From the NCBI RefSeq assembly GCF_023983475.1, contig NZ_CP092712.1, positions 186,001 through 250,000 on the forward strand: DNA of 64,000 bases, written 5' to 3'. How positions within the stretch are numbered: the stretch's first letter is position 1; every line of letters starts with the position of its first letter. The notes under the pieces are model-generated. The model was not told where the DNA came from and searched no databases. It saw nothing but the letters and a program-made list of their open reading frames with translations. Position numbers and translations under genes: made by a program. The DNA is from Aliivibrio fischeri ATCC 7744 = JCM 18803 = DSM 507. Its GTDB lineage: Bacteria > Pseudomonadota > Gammaproteobacteria > Enterobacterales > Vibrionaceae. Positions 1-8,912 of the stretch are shown here, one piece after another.

Positions 1-464
1 TACAATTTTTACATATATTGGTGAATATTTACTCACTTATTGAGCAAACATCGTGCACGGTATCATATGAAGTTCCATATGGTAAACATAAAAATCATTC
101 TGTAGATGATTAATGAATGATCATAAATTTAATAAATCTCACAAATGAAGCATCTTTTGTTGCTATTGATAGAATTATCTATTGCATTTTTTTGTAGCGT
201 ATGGTTATCGAGTGTGTATAATGCCGCCACAATAAATGAATATTAATTCAATAAAGAAATTAGTGAACAGATTGGTGTTTTTGTTATGGGTTTAATGACT
301 CATTCATCAGTGTTTCGCTCCTCTATTAATATCATTGCCAATAAATGGTTAATCGTTCAATTTTTATGGTTTTCCATTAACAAATAATATTGCGCAGAGT
401 GGGAAAGTGCTTAACAACCTCTGGGCGGTAGCATGCTTGAATTTTGTCATCTTAAGTTGAAATT
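1..464 (+). promoter_or_regulatory. wza upstream region and long leader
   Basis: No gene is visible in this AT-rich stretch. A TATAAT hexamer at 217-222 is the best -10 candidate. Its -35 partner is weak: TTGTAG at 192-197 gives a 19-bp spacer. If this promoter is real, the transcript has a leader of roughly 240 bases before wza, ending in the JUMPstart/ops element. Promoter placement is a guess from sequence alone. Confidence 0.35.
395..435 (+). promoter_or_regulatory. JUMPstart element with ops site (RfaH recruitment), copy 1
   Basis: The 12-bp ops core GGCGGTAGCATG lies at 424-435. It is preceded by a JUMPstart-like stretch beginning CAGAGTG at 395. In enterobacteria and vibrios this element pauses RNA polymerase and recruits the antiterminator RfaH, which allows long polysaccharide operons to be transcribed through. 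It sits only about 30 bases before the wza start and defines the head of the first polysaccharide operon. Confidence 0.85.
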
Positions 465-1616
465 ATGTTTATGAGTAAAACACATCGTTCTTTGGCTTCT
501 GCTCTACTTTTGGTTATGTTGAGTGGTTGTACTGTTTTCCCTGGTTCGCACATCTCGACATCAGATAAAAACAAAGTGGAAGAAGAACAGAGTGAAGATA
601 ATCAAAATGCTTACTCTTCAGACATTAATGTGTATGAGCTAACGCCACAAAAAGTAGCGGATTACCAAGTTAAGCAAGCATCAGCTCAAGCAAATTTAGA
701 ACTTGAAGAGCAAGTAGCAAGTTACGAATACCGTGTTGGCCCTGGCGATATTTTAAACGTCACCATTTGGGATCATCCTGAGTTAACTATCCCTGCTGGC
801 TCATACCGTAGTTCAAGTGAATCAGGTAACTGGGTTCATGCTGATGGCACCATCTTTTACCCTTACATCGGTACGGTAGAAGTGGAAGGCAAAACCGTTC
901 GTGAAATCAGAACGGAAATTGCTCAAAAATTAAGAAAGTTTATTGAAAGCCCACAAGTGGACGTTAACGTAGCGGCGTTTCGTTCTAAAAAAGCTTACGT
1001 AACCGGTGAAGTAGATAAACCAGGTCAACAAGCCATTACCAATATTCCATTAACTTTGCTAGATGCGGTTAACCGCTCGGGTGGATTAGGTGAAGATGCG
1101 GATTGGCGAAACGTGACATTAACTCGTAACGGCAAAGAAGAAACTTTATCTCTTTATGCACTAATGCAGCGTGGTGATTTAACCCAAAACCGTTTATTGC
1201 AATCTGGCGATATTATTCATGTTCCTCGTAATGACACTCAAAAAGTATTTGTGATGGGTGAAGTGAAAGACCCGAAACTACTTAAAATGGATCGTTCAGG
1301 CATGAGCCTAACCGAAGCGTTAAGCAGTGTAGGTGGCATTAATGAATTATCAGCTGATGCTACAGGGGTTTTTGTTATTCGTTCATCAAGCCCAGATAAA
1401 AAACAAGAAAGCATGGCGGATATTTATCAGTTAAATATTAAAGATGCTTCTGCACTTATCATTGGTACTGAGTTTGATTTAAAACCTTACGATATCGTTT
1501 ATGTTACTGCAGCGCCAATTACTCGTTGGAACCGTTTGATCATGCAACTTATGCCAACCATTACAGGCTTTAATGAGTTGACAGAAGGGGCGTTACGAGT
1601 GAAGAACTGGCCTTAA
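465..1616 (+). CDS. wza: Wza, outer-membrane polysaccharide export lipoprotein
   Basis: This is the octameric outer-membrane channel through which Wzy-assembled polysaccharide leaves the cell. A signal peptide ends in a lipobox, LSGC, with the lipidated Cys at residue 22. The poly-export domain starts near residue 90 ([11 protein letters not shown]), followed by SLBB-type repeats (around VTGEVDKPG and VMGEVKDP). The C-terminal amphipathic segment ([14 protein letters not shown]) corresponds to the outer-membrane helix barrel of Wza. Its 383 residues match the family length of about 380. A second ATG two codons downstream (471) could equally be the start; neither has a strong ribosome site. 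First gene after ops, with wzb and wzc downstream. Confidence 0.93.
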   Translation: MFMSKTHRSLASALLLVMLSGCTVFPGSHISTSDKNKVEEEQSEDNQNAYSSDINVYELTPQKVADYQVKQASAQANLELEEQVASYEYRVGPGDILNVTIWDHPELTIPAGSYRSSSESGNWVHADGTIFYPYIGTVEVEGKTVREIRTEIAQKLRKFIESPQVDVNVAAFRSKKAYVTGEVDKPGQQAITNIPLTLLDAVNRSGGLGEDADWRNVTLTRNGKEETLSLYALMQRGDLTQNRLLQSGDIIHVPRNDTQKVFVMGEVKDPKLLKMDRSGMSLTEALSSVGGINELSADATGVFVIRSSSPDKKQESMADIYQLNIKDASALIIGTEFDLKPYDIVYVTAAPITRWNRLIMQLMPTITGFNELTEGALRVKNWP

Positions 1617-1617
1617 A

Positions 1618-1750
1618 TGGTTAAAGGGACTAGGAAGAGCAGGGACTAGGGGCTAGTAAGAGCAAAAGAAAAGCAGAGACTAGTAAAAGCAGGGACTAGT
1701 AAGGGCAAAAGCAAAGATAAAAAAGCTCACTAGGATCTAGGAAAAGCAAA
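1618..1750. repeat. CTAG-rich intergenic repeat (family R1)
   Basis: The gap after wza holds degenerate copies of GGGACTAG, GGGGCTAG and AGAGCAGGGACTAG motifs. The same words recur after the next gene (2185-2540), in the wzb-wzc gap (2998-3270) and after wecA (17283-17480). No open reading frame is supported here. Confidence 0.7.
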
Positions 1751-1843
1751 ATAGATTTAAATAATTAAGGCTTCAAAAATAGACCTTAATTAACAATAAA
1801 ATAATAAGAAACAAAAAAGCACAATAATCACGGATGATTAGAT

Positions 1844-2194
1844 ATGCGATTTAAAGAACTGGATGTATGGAAGAGAAGTTTTAAAGTATCGGTTTATATT
1901 TGTAAATCAATGAGATCTTGTAAAGATCTTGGCTTTAAAGACCAAATCTGTCGCTCATCAGTTTCTGTACCATCGAATATCGCAGAAGGATCAGAAAGAG
2001 GCTCAAATAAAGATAATATTCGCTTTCTTTTCTATGCAAAAGGCTCGTGCGCAGAGTTATTAACTCAAGTTTTACTCGCAACAGAAATTGGCTATTTAAA
2101 AAAAGATGAAGTCAGTAATCTGATTATTGAATTAGAAGAAATCAATAAAATGATTGCTGGCTACATTAGATACTTACAGAGAACTAGGGGCTAG
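1844..2194 (+). CDS. Four-helix-bundle protein (S23/IVP family)
   Basis: A 116-residue protein matching the four-helix-bundle family first described from 23S rRNA intervening sequences (PF05635 / TIGR02436). The typical opening, FKELDVWKRS, is followed by the conserved stretch CRSSVSVPSNIAEGSERGS near residues 36-54 and a C-terminal helix ending in YLQRTRG. The biochemical function of this family is unknown. The gene sits alone between wza and wzb, and its last codons and stop (ACTAGGGGCTAG) lie inside a repeat-family R1 motif. It therefore looks like a hitchhiking gene tied to the repeat rather than a polysaccharide gene. The family call is firm; the role is not known. Confidence 0.85.
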   Translation: MRFKELDVWKRSFKVSVYICKSMRSCKDLGFKDQICRSSVSVPSNIAEGSERGSNKDNIRFLFYAKGSCAELLTQVLLATEIGYLKKDEVSNLIIELEEINKMIAGYIRYLQRTRG

Positions 2195-2547
2195 TAAATG
2201 CTAGCTTAAAGGGACGAGTATAAGCATTTTAAGCTCTTACTCGCCCCTTAAACCTAGTCCCTCGACTCTAATCAAAACGGATAGATTGGCTACTATCACG
2301 TAAATTGCACTTCAGCACTTACTCGCCTCTAAAGTCTATCCTTTAAGATTAATATTTAAACAAGACGGATAGATTGACTCTCTATAGCGCAAATTGCTTC
2401 TACGCTTTTGCTCTGTCTAGTCCTTAAAATCTAATCCCTCATTTCTAATTTCAAAATTCAAATCAAGACGGATAGGTCTAAATCAGATGTAAGGCATTTT
2501 AAGCACTTACTCGCCCCTAAAACCTAGTCCCTCGAAACTATCAATTC
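2195..2547. repeat. R1 repeats between the four-helix gene and wzb
   Basis: This gap of about 350 bp contains no gene. It holds imperfect tandem units sharing TTACTCGCCCCTTAAACCTAGTCCCTCG-like text and an ACGGATAG word at 2277, 2365 and 2468 (spacing 88 and 103). The first and last units are the most alike. The gap separates wzb from wza, which are adjacent in most Wzx/Wzy loci. Confidence 0.65.
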
Positions 2548-2988
2548 ATGTTCAATAAAATCTTAGTTGTCTGTGTCGGCAATATTTGCCGTTCTCCAAC
2601 AGGCGAGCATATCTTAAAACAACTTCTTCCTAACAAAACAGTAGATTCTGCTGGTGTTGCGGTTGAAAAAAGTCGCTTAACTGGTAAAGCGGCGGATGCC
2701 ATGGCTACCGAAGTGGCGGCAGAACATGGCATTAGCCTTGAGTCACACCAGGCACGACAACTAACCAGTGACGTTTGTCGAGAATATGACTTAATTCTTG
2801 TGATGGAATCTGGCCATAAAGAAGCCGTGACCAATTTAGCGCCAGAAGCACGAAGTAAAACCATGTTATTTGGTCAATGGATAGGCCAACAAGATATTCC
2901 AGATCCATACCGCCAAAGCCGTGAAGCCTTTGACCATGCCTATGGATTAATAGAAAAAGCAGCTCAAGAGTGGGCGAACAAGTTATAG
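2548..2988 (+). CDS. wzb: Wzb, low-molecular-weight protein tyrosine phosphatase
   Basis: Wzb dephosphorylates the tyrosine-rich tail of the kinase Wzc, and this cycling is needed for polymer assembly. The CX5R active-site loop is at residues 9-15 (CVGNICR, followed by S16). The general acid Asp is D119 in the DPY motif. The length of 146 residues is typical. The ATG at 2548 has no obvious Shine-Dalgarno sequence and directly follows repeat R1 DNA. It lies between wza and wzc in the standard order, although long repeat-filled gaps separate all three. Confidence 0.94.
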   Translation: MFNKILVVCVGNICRSPTGEHILKQLLPNKTVDSAGVAVEKSRLTGKAADAMATEVAAEHGISLESHQARQLTSDVCREYDLILVMESGHKEAVTNLAPEARSKTMLFGQWIGQQDIPDPYRQSREAFDHAYGLIEKAAQEWANKL

Positions 2989-3074
2989 ATGTGGTTTTGA
3001 GGAACTAGGAACGAGAATTTAGGTACGAGTTAAGTTTTAGGTGCTAAGGACGAGAACTTAGGAATGAGTAATGC

Positions 3075-3265
3075 TTTTACTGCTCTTACTTATCCCTTGA
3101 CCCTAGTCCCTTGATATTAATAATCTTTTACTGCTCTTACTCGTCCCTTGAACCTAGTCCCTAGCTTTTATAAATCTTTTACTGCTCTTACTCGTCCCTT
3201 GACCCTAGTCCCTAACTCTTATAAATCTTTTACTAGCTCCTAGTCCCTAAAACTAGTCCCTAACT
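3075..3265. repeat. 51-bp tandem repeat, about 3.5 copies (family R1)
   Basis: Units containing TTTTACTGCTCTTACTCG and CCTAGTCCCT recur with starts at 3075, 3126, 3177 and 3228, an exact 51-bp period; the last unit is divergent and truncated. The array fills the wzb-wzc gap immediately upstream of the wzc start region. The preceding 2998-3070 carries looser copies of the same words in the opposite sense (ACTAGGAACGAG). Confidence 0.85.
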
Positions 3266-3287
3266 AAAGCAACATATTGGAACGTCC

Positions 3288-5447
3288 ATGTCACAAGCAA
3301 TCAACTCTACCCGTGATACCTCTACCTCTGATGAAATCGATTTAGCAAAACTGTTTGGTCAGCTAATTGATGGTCGTTGGCTTATTCTTTCTATTACCAC
3401 TTTATTTGCCATTGCGGGTATTGCGTTCGCACTTTTATCGACACCCATTTATAAAGCCGATGCCCTTGTTCAAGTAGAGCAAAAAAGCAATGGGGGTATG
3501 TCAGCACTTGTGGGTGATATGGGGGAAATGTTCGCCTCTGAATCATCATCAACCACTGAAATTGAGATCATTAAATCACGTATGATCTTAGGTGATACTG
3601 TCGATGCCTTGAACTTAACAACCATCGCCTCTCCACAATACATGCCTATTATTGGCAAAGGATTGTCTCGTTTAATGGGTGAAGAGAAAGCGATTAAAGT
3701 CAGTCGCTTTGATATTCCTAGATACGTAGATAAGCCTAACTTTACTCTAGTTTTAGATAACGCCGAACAAGGCACTTATACCTTATTCGATGAACAAGAG
3801 CGAAAAATCTTAACAGGTAAAGTGGGTGTACTTGCAGATAAAAACGATTACCGCGTATTTGTAATGCAACTTGAAGGCAACACGGGCGATGTATTTGATG
3901 TTTCTAAAATTTCTCGTTTTGATGCAATTTTAAATTTACAACAATCTTTATCTATTAGTGAAAAAGGTAAGCAATCCGGTGTATTACAGTTTTCTCTAGA
4001 AGGTGAAAATAAAGCACAAATTGAAGCGATTATTAACGACGTAAGTCAAAATTACTTTTTACAAAACATTGCTCGTAACAGTGCAGAAGCAGAGCAAAGT
4101 CTTGAATTCTTGCAAGCGCAACTTCCTGCAATTAAAGATAAACTGACAATTTCTGAAAATGTATTAAATGATTTCAGATTAGAGAATAAATCCGTTGATT
4201 TAAGCTTAGAAGCCCGCTCAGCTTTGGATACTATGGTAACACTTGAAGCGCAATTAAATGAACTGACTTTTAAAGAGAGTGAAATTAGCCAACGTTTTAC
4301 TAAAGATCACCCAGCTTACAAATCTTTATTAGATAAACGCAAAGTTTTACTTAGCGAAAAAGAACGTTTAAACGGACAAGTGCAAAAGCTACCAAAAACC
4401 CAACGTGAAGTGCTGCGCATGCAGCGTGATGTAGAGCTAAACCAAGAGATCTACATTCAACTACTAAACAAAACCCAAGAATTAAACATAGTGAAAGCCG
4501 GTACTGTAGGTAATGTGCGCATTTTAGATACTGCGCAGGCTTATACCTATGCCGTAAAACCGAAAAAGCCGTTAATTGTGGTATTAGCAACTTTATTAGG
4601 TGGCATGTTAAGTGTGGCAATAGTGCTACTAAAAGCGGCATTCCACCGTGGGGTAGAAAACCCAGATGAGATTGAAGCGTTAGGGATCCCTGTTTATGCC
4701 AGCATTCCAAAATCAAACTGGCAAGAAAAGCTGGATATTCGCTACAACAAAAAGAAAGTGAAACATTTAGAGACGCTATTAGCAGAATCAAACCCTGCCG
4801 ATTTATCCATTGAAGCACTGCGTGGCCTGCGTACCAGCATGCACTTTGCCATGATGGAAGCCAAAAACAACGTAGTGATGATCACCGGTCCTGCGCCGAA
4901 CATTGGTAAATCTTTTGTTGCTGTGAACTTTGCGGCGGTTATTGCCAAAACAGGTCAAAAAGTATTGGTAGTGGATGCCGACATGCGTAAAGGCTATATG
5001 CAGCGTTACTTTGGTATGAAGTGGGATAACGGCTTATCAGATTACTTATCAGGTAAATTGAGTTTAGAACAATCCATTCAAAAATCAGAAGTGCCAAATC
5101 TAGATGTAATAACCCGTGGGCAAGTGCCACCAAACCCATCTGAACTATTAATGACGAAACGTTTTAGTGATTTTATTGATTGGGCTTCAGAAAATTACGA
5201 TTTAGTGTTGATTGATACACCACCAGTATTGGCAGTAACTGACCCAAGTATTGTAGGAGCACTGGCAGGCACAACATTAATGGTGGGACGCTTTGACCAA
5301 ACGTCAGTTAAAGAAATTGATGTTGCAAGGCATAGATTTGAGCAAGCAGGTATAGAGGTGAAAGGCTTTATCTTGAATGCGGTGGAGAAGAAAGCAAGTA
5401 ATGCATATGGTTATGGGTATTATAATTATTCGTATGAGAGCAAATAG
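3288..5447 (+). CDS. wzc: Wzc, polysaccharide co-polymerase and tyrosine autokinase
   Basis: This inner-membrane BY-kinase controls polymer length and works with Wza and Wzb. The N-terminal Wzz domain is bounded by two membrane segments (near residues 33-50 and 425-445), with a long periplasmic coiled-coil region between them. The cytoplasmic kinase carries Walker A (PNIGKS, near residue 535), Walker A' (VVDADMR, near 561) and Walker B (LIDTPP, near 640). The tail ends in a tyrosine cluster (YGYGYYNYSY), the autophosphorylation site. Length 719 is normal. The stop codon abuts the start of the next gene, so the two are probably translationally coupled. Confidence 0.95.
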   Translation: MSQAINSTRDTSTSDEIDLAKLFGQLIDGRWLILSITTLFAIAGIAFALLSTPIYKADALVQVEQKSNGGMSALVGDMGEMFASESSSTTEIEIIKSRMILGDTVDALNLTTIASPQYMPIIGKGLSRLMGEEKAIKVSRFDIPRYVDKPNFTLVLDNAEQGTYTLFDEQERKILTGKVGVLADKNDYRVFVMQLEGNTGDVFDVSKISRFDAILNLQQSLSISEKGKQSGVLQFSLEGENKAQIEAIINDVSQNYFLQNIARNSAEAEQSLEFLQAQLPAIKDKLTISENVLNDFRLENKSVDLSLEARSALDTMVTLEAQLNELTFKESEISQRFTKDHPAYKSLLDKRKVLLSEKERLNGQVQKLPKTQREVLRMQRDVELNQEIYIQLLNKTQELNIVKAGTVGNVRILDTAQAYTYAVKPKKPLIVVLATLLGGMLSVAIVLLKAAFHRGVENPDEIEALGIPVYASIPKSNWQEKLDIRYNKKKVKHLETLLAESNPADLSIEALRGLRTSMHFAMMEAKNNVVMITGPAPNIGKSFVAVNFAAVIAKTGQKVLVVDADMRKGYMQRYFGMKWDNGLSDYLSGKLSLEQSIQKSEVPNLDVITRGQVPPNPSELLMTKRFSDFIDWASENYDLVLIDTPPVLAVTDPSIVGALAGTTLMVGRFDQTSVKEIDVARHRFEQAGIEVKGFILNAVEKKASNAYGYGYYNYSYESK

Positions 5448-6485
5448 ATGGAAACATTAATTAACCTTTGTAATTTAAATTGTATTCCATACAAAGAAAA
5501 ACATAGAATAAAGTATGAAACATATTTTAAGATGGGGGGGATAGTTAATCTTCTAATATCTCCCGTAAATATAAAGCAGTTAGCTGATGTTGTATCAGAG
5601 GCAAAGAAAAGAAATATTAAATACAAGTTAATAGGCTTCTCTTCAAACTTATTAATATTAGATAGTGTTGAGTATGGTGTTTTTATTTCCACTAAAAATG
5701 TAACTTGCATTAATGAAGAATGTAACAGAATTGATGTTTCTTCGGGATATTCATTATCTGAATTGGTACGTCTTATGCTACTTAGAGGTGTTAGCGGATA
5801 TGAAGGTTTAGAGGGTATTCCTGGAAGTATCGGTGGTGCTGTTGTTATGAATGCTGGAGCATACGGCTATGAAATATCGGATAAAATAATTGATGTGACG
5901 TTTGTAGACTCTGTTGGTCGAGTTAGAACTAAACCAAGAGAGTATTTTGATTTTAGATTTAGAACATCTATTTTCAAAACGAATACTGATCTTTGTATAT
6001 TAAGTGTTGGTTTTGATTTGGAAAATGAAAACGGATTATCTAAAAGTGAAATTGCAAATAAAATAGAAGTTTTTCATATTGCTAGACATTCATATCAGGA
6101 GTTTTCTTATCCTAATTTAGGAAGCATGTTTTCGACTCGTCAGGATATGTATCGGGAGATTCTTAGGCATGGGGTAAAACAAAAGTTTTCTTATTGGTTT
6201 TTAAAGTTATTAATTAAGAATCCGCTAGTCAAGAGATTCAATAGAAAAAAACCAACAAATAATATATTCAATAAATTAATATTTAATTTTTACGAAGTTG
6301 ATTACCCTGTATCACATAAGAGCATAAATATTTTAATTAATAATGGTGATGTTACAGATGTTGATATTTTAAAGCATATGAAGAATATGCAACGTTTATA
6401 TAAAGAAAATACATGCATTGAAAATGAAATTTGTATTGAAAATGCAATTATAATTCCGGAAGATATTAAGAGTTACATAAGTTAA
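5448..6485 (+). CDS. MurB-like FAD-dependent reductase
   Basis: A 345-residue homolog of UDP-N-acetylenolpyruvoylglucosamine reductase (MurB), which reduces an enolpyruvyl ether to a lactyl ether using FAD and NADPH. The FAD-binding half shows GFSSNLLIL (about residues 64-72) and GIPGSIGGAVVMNAGAYG (about 122-139). RFRTSIFK near 168-175 matches the MurB YRxSxFK element, and the catalytic-serine loop is NLGSMFS (Ser226). It is AT-rich, starts directly at the wzc stop, and shares one base with the next gene. Its position inside a polysaccharide operon suggests a specialised role, for example making a lactyl-ether sugar, rather than peptidoglycan synthesis. A displaced housekeeping murB is the alternative. 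Confidence 0.8.
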   Translation: METLINLCNLNCIPYKEKHRIKYETYFKMGGIVNLLISPVNIKQLADVVSEAKKRNIKYKLIGFSSNLLILDSVEYGVFISTKNVTCINEECNRIDVSSGYSLSELVRLMLLRGVSGYEGLEGIPGSIGGAVVMNAGAYGYEISDKIIDVTFVDSVGRVRTKPREYFDFRFRTSIFKTNTDLCILSVGFDLENENGLSKSEIANKIEVFHIARHSYQEFSYPNLGSMFSTRQDMYREILRHGVKQKFSYWFLKLLIKNPLVKRFNRKKPTNNIFNKLIFNFYEVDYPVSHKSINILINNGDVTDVDILKHMKNMQRLYKENTCIENEICIENAIIIPEDIKSYIS

Positions 6486-7672
6486 TGCTAAGTAAAATAA
6501 GCTTATCAACAACCATTATTTTATTTTTTTTCGCGTTTATTCCGTCTTTTATATTTGTGGTTTTTAATCAAAGTTCAATAACTCTAGGTATTATGATTTC
6601 AATTTTTTTTGTATCGTTATATCAGGCTGTAATAGGAGAATTCAAATTTAATTATAGGGTTTTAGTTCTATCTTTATGGATCATGATATGGTTATTCATA
6701 ACATCATATAGTAACATTATGACTAACCCGACTAAAGTTGGATTATCTGTTTTTTTTGTATTTTTATATTTAAATTTTGCTTATCAGTTATCTATACAAA
6801 TAAAAAAAAATGATTCGAAAGACTTTTTTCACATTACAGTAGTTTTGTGTAGAGTTTTATTATTTATAGGTATTGTTTCATTGTTTTTTAAGTTGGATGT
6901 TTTAGGATATTCAGCTTATTCTAAATCCATTTTTACATTTTATGAGCCAAGTCATTATGCTTTGGTATTAGTTGCATTTTTAATGCCTTCTTTTTATATC
7001 GTATCGTATAAAGAAAAGTTGTTATATTTTTTTATTTTACTGTGCTTTGGATTGGTATTTCCAAGCGTTATTATTTTAATTGTTGCATTTTTATCTGCAT
7101 TTTCAATTTTGAATAAGCGTATATTTCTGCTATCTGTCATTGGTGCTGTATTAGGCTTTTTAATGATAACTCCTCAAACTGAACAATTATTGTATTTTTA
7201 TGAACGTCTTAATTTTTCTGAGAATACAAGTAATTTGACAGCATTGGTGTATATGCAAGGGTGGTATGATGCATATTATTCCTTTATTGAGACTACGGGT
7301 ATTGGTCTTGGTTTTCAGATGGCGGGTGAAAATACAGAAACTTGGATAAATTATCGTATTTATGATTTGTCTGGCGGTTATATGAATAGAAATGATGGTA
7401 GTTTTACAGCATCAAAGTTAATCAGTGAGTTCGGTGTGTTAGGTGTTTTTTTTGTCTTATCATATTTAATAGTTTTTATTAAATCTATTAGAGCCATTAA
7501 AAATGGAATTAGAAATAAAAATATTGACTTTAGTATGATATCTAATTTCTTTATAATTAGCTACGTTATTGAGATGTTTTTCCGAAGTGCTGGGTATTTT
7601 ACGATAGGAACTTTAATGCTATTTGTTGGTATAATGCTTAGGTACTTTGGTAATGCTCAAATCAATAATTAA
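6485..7672 (+). CDS. wzy: Putative O-antigen/polysaccharide polymerase (Wzy-like)
   Basis: A 395-residue, very hydrophobic protein with about 11-12 predicted membrane segments and one larger hydrophilic stretch (about residues 240-305). That stretch contains GIGLGFQMAGEN, typical of the periplasmic loop of Wzy-type polymerases. Sequence identity within this group is low, so the call rests on topology, size and position between wzc and a flippase. It starts one base before the end of the MurB-like gene (TAATG overlap). It is the only polymerase-like gene I can see in either polysaccharide operon. Confidence 0.7.
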   Translation: MLSKISLSTTIILFFFAFIPSFIFVVFNQSSITLGIMISIFFVSLYQAVIGEFKFNYRVLVLSLWIMIWLFITSYSNIMTNPTKVGLSVFFVFLYLNFAYQLSIQIKKNDSKDFFHITVVLCRVLLFIGIVSLFFKLDVLGYSAYSKSIFTFYEPSHYALVLVAFLMPSFYIVSYKEKLLYFFILLCFGLVFPSVIILIVAFLSAFSILNKRIFLLSVIGAVLGFLMITPQTEQLLYFYERLNFSENTSNLTALVYMQGWYDAYYSFIETTGIGLGFQMAGENTETWINYRIYDLSGGYMNRNDGSFTASKLISEFGVLGVFFVLSYLIVFIKSIRAIKNGIRNKNIDFSMISNFFIISYVIEMFFRSAGYFTIGTLMLFVGIMLRYFGNAQINN

Positions 7673-8912
7673 AATTTTTTCATCTAGTATGCTTGGTGCT
7701 TTTTTTGCATTTTTAGTGCAGGTCATTAATGCAAATAATATGTCTGTAAGTGATTACGGAATATTGAGTTCTAGTTTAGCTTTATGTGCTATGTTGATAC
7801 CTCTTGTTGGCCTAGGTTTTGAACAGTACATATATAAATATTCTGCTGAAAATAATTTCCTAATTGAACCATTAATTTATCCAGTGATTAAATATTTTTT
7901 TATTACTTGTATTTTGTCATTTGCTATTTTTTTTACTTTAAATTCTAACAAAGATACTTATCTGTTAGTTGTTATACTAATTAGTCAGTTTTTATTAAAT
8001 ATATTATTGTGTGTTTATCAAATAAATGGAAACTATAATAAGTATTCTCTGGTAAGCCTTCTTCAAGGGTTGAGTCGAATATCTTGTATATCGATTGGTA
8101 TATACTTTTTTGGTTTTTATAGAGTGTTAGATATATCTCTAATGTATTTTCTTTCTTCAACTATTACTATGGTTATTTGTTTAGCTATTTTGTTGAATTT
8201 TTATTGTTTTTCTAAAAGTGATAAAAATGTAACCTTACGTGAACTAGTAGTTTGCTCTGTACCATTTGGTGTAGGAACTTTAAGTCATATTGTATATTCT
8301 CAAAGTAATGTTTTTTTATTAGAAAAGTTTGATTCTTCCTTTAGTGCAGGATTATATTCAGCAGCTTATTTATTTTTAATAGTAGCATATTTAGTGCCAA
8401 CAATAATTTTTCAACGTTATTTAATTCCAAAACTTCATATATGGATGAGTAATGGAGATGATCTTAAGGAGCTCTATAGAGCTGGAAATACTGTTTTATT
8501 GATACTTGGAGTTAGCGTCAGTATCTTATTTTATCTTTTGTCAGATATCCTAGTAGATATTATTTTTGGTAAAGGCTATGAAGAGGCCGCTAATATTTTA
8601 TCATTGCTTTCCATATCTATTTTATGTAGGTATTTTTCTTCAAATTCAGCTTCATATCTATTTACTAATAATTACATAAATGTGAAAAATAAAATGATGC
8701 TTTTCACTATGACTATTAATGTGGTTCTTTCTATATTTTTCATTAATAAATTTGGGCTATATGGTGCTGTGTATTCTACATTGATATCTGAAATTACAAT
8801 TGCAACTCTATATGTGGTTTATGTTAAACAAAATATATTTTGTGAGTTATCTATAAGTAATATGTTGTCGATAAAAAAGGAAGATTTTTATTTTTTATTT
8901 AAGGTTAAATGA
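7653..8912 (+). CDS. wzx: Wzx-type polysaccharide flippase (operon 1)
   Basis: A 419-residue multi-spanning membrane protein with the layout of the polysaccharide-transporter (PST/MATE-like) family, which flips undecaprenyl-diphosphate-linked repeat units across the inner membrane. The reading frame is open from a TTG at 7647, but the ATG at 7653 (MLKSIIKIFSS) is the more natural start and overlaps the polymerase gene by 20 bp. The protein begins with a short basic stretch and an amphipathic helix, as usual for Wzx. Strongly AT-rich DNA, like its neighbours, suggests acquisition by transfer. Confidence 0.8.
   Translation: MLKSIIKIFSSSMLGAFFAFLVQVINANNMSVSDYGILSSSLALCAMLIPLVGLGFEQYIYKYSAENNFLIEPLIYPVIKYFFITCILSFAIFFTLNSNKDTYLLVVILISQFLLNILLCVYQINGNYNKYSLVSLLQGLSRISCISIGIYFFGFYRVLDISLMYFLSSTITMVICLAILLNFYCFSKSDKNVTLRELVVCSVPFGVGTLSHIVYSQSNVFLLEKFDSSFSAGLYSAAYLFLIVAYLVPTIIFQRYLIPKLHIWMSNGDDLKELYRAGNTVLLILGVSVSILFYLLSDILVDIIFGKGYEEAANILSLLSISILCRYFSSNSASYLFTNNYINVKNKMMLFTMTINVVLSIFFINKFGLYGAVYSTLISEITIATLYVVYVKQNIFCELSISNMLSIKKEDFYFLFKVK

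Noticed and set aside
4351-4818. 155-codon minus-strand frame inside wzc
   Set aside because: It is a shadow of wzc with no start signal or recognisable motif.
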